A stretch of 13,746 bases of DNA, from positions 1 to 13,746 of the forward strand of contig JADZDV010000219.1 of NCBI GenBank assembly GCA_020850915.1. Reading direction: 5' to 3'. The notes under the pieces were generated by a model. The model worked only from the letters and a program-made list of their open reading frames with translations. It did no database searches and was not told the DNA's origin. This stretch comes from Chloroflexota bacterium. GTDB lineage: Bacteria; Chloroflexota; UBA6077; JADZDV01. The translations under genes were made by a program, and so were the position numbers. Numbering within the stretch: the stretch's first letter is position 1; every line of letters begins with the position of its first letter. Below, piece after piece: positions 13,342-13,746 of this stretch.

Positions 13342-13746
13342 TTGACTGAAGACCTGAGTCCTCGAGTTGAAACGCTCCGCGAGACGGAGACCAGTGGCGA
13401 GTTTCAGATCGAGCCGCTCGAGCGTGGCTTTGGTGTGACGCTGGGCAACGCACTGCGCCGCGTGTTGCTCTCCTCCCTGCCGGGCGCGGCGGTCACGTCG
13501 ATTCGTGTCGACGGGATCTACCACGAGTTCGACACCGTGCCGGGTGTCAAAGAGGACACGACCGAGCTGATCCTGAACGTCAAGCAGATTCGGATCAAGA
13601 GCCACACGGACCAGCCAGTGCAGATGCGCATCATGGCGACAGGCCCTGGCGTGGTGACGGGGGCGGACCTGATCTATCCGGCCGAGGTGGAGATCGCGAA
13701 TCCGGAGCTGCACCTGGCGACGCTGGACGGGCCGGACTCGCGGCTC
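13342..13746 (+). CDS. rpoA: RNA polymerase alpha subunit, N-terminal part (partial)
   Basis: Alpha dimerises to nucleate RNA polymerase assembly. The open frame from TTG 13342 gives 135 codons to the window edge. The N-terminal domain is clear: [19 protein letters not shown] (18-36), [20 protein letters not shown] (37-56), then [20 protein letters not shown] (60-79) and VKQIRIKSH. Arg40 in ALRRVLLSS corresponds to the assembly arginine of this motif. The C-terminal domain, which binds UP elements and activators, is beyond the window. The TTG is fixed by AAAGGAGG at 13326-13333 and by the normal distance to the [14 protein letters not shown] motif. It closes the alpha cluster after rpsD; rplQ would be expected next. 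Confidence 0.97.
   Translation, partial: MTEDLSPRVETLRETETSGEFQIEPLERGFGVTLGNALRRVLLSSLPGAAVTSIRVDGIYHEFDTVPGVKEDTTELILNVKQIRIKSHTDQPVQMRIMATGPGVVTGADLIYPAEVEIANPELHLATLDGPDSRL

Noticed and set aside
13341..13346. TTGACT as a -35 promoter box
   Set aside because: It overlaps the rpoA start codon and no -10 box is seen at a suitable distance in the GC-rich coding sequence after it.
1..13746. A hidden new system (defence, mobile element, CRISPR) in the window
   Set aside because: Every sizeable stretch is explained by conserved housekeeping genes in standard order; spacers are under 100 bases and hold only short hairpins and binding sites.

Overview
This window is a large, collinear bacterial ribosomal-protein locus, with every gene on the + strand. 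It runs from the end of an elongation factor Tu gene, through the complete S10 and spc clusters, into the alpha cluster, and breaks off inside rpoA. The order is tuf(3' end)-rpsJ-rplC-rplD-rplW-rplB-rpsS-rplV-rpsC-rplP-rpmC-rpsQ-rplN-rplX-rplE-rpsN-rpsH-rplF-rplR-rpsE-rpmD-rplO-secY-adk-rpmJ-rpsM-rpsK-rpsD-rpoA(5' part). All 29 genes are recognisable from their protein sequences. rpmJ (37 codons, 11664-11777) is easily missed because of its size.

The DNA is roughly two-thirds G+C by eye. The gene order, the four-cysteine forms of S14, S4, L24 and adenylate kinase, and the style of SecY and the L4/S3 tails suggest a high-GC free-living bacterium. Chloroflexota (Thermomicrobia-like) is my best guess, but it is tentative and rests on memory rather than a tree.

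Layout: 1-179 tuf end; 180-263 spacer; 264-572 rpsJ; 573-639 spacer with a perfect 12-bp inverted repeat; 640-6870 rplC to rplE, tightly packed with many 1-4 base stop/start overlaps; 6871-6919 spacer; 6920-10922 rpsN to secY, including a 26-base rplO/secY overlap; 10931-11587 adk; 11588-11663 the longest spacer after the tuf-rpsJ one, which holds the best promoter-like site of the window; 11664-13283 rpmJ, rpsM, rpsK, rpsD; 13284-13341 spacer; 13342-13746 rpoA start. No gap without a gene exceeds 100 bases.

The genes work together in making ribosomes and in handling their products. There are 25 ribosomal proteins, the protein-export channel SecY, adenylate kinase, the transcription factor-binding alpha subunit of RNA polymerase, and EF-Tu. 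map and infA, which often lie between adk and rpmJ, are missing here. In their place is a spacer with an extended -10 promoter-like site and a small hairpin. Start codons are mixed (18 ATG, 6 GTG, 4 TTG), and TAG is the most common stop (13 of 28), partly because the stop is often built into the next Shine-Dalgarno site.

I see no mobile element, CRISPR array, tRNA/rRNA gene or unknown protein-coding system. The points worth a second look are at the RNA level: hairpins at 582-612, 11627-11644, 11778-11795, 12638-12653 and 13291-13311.
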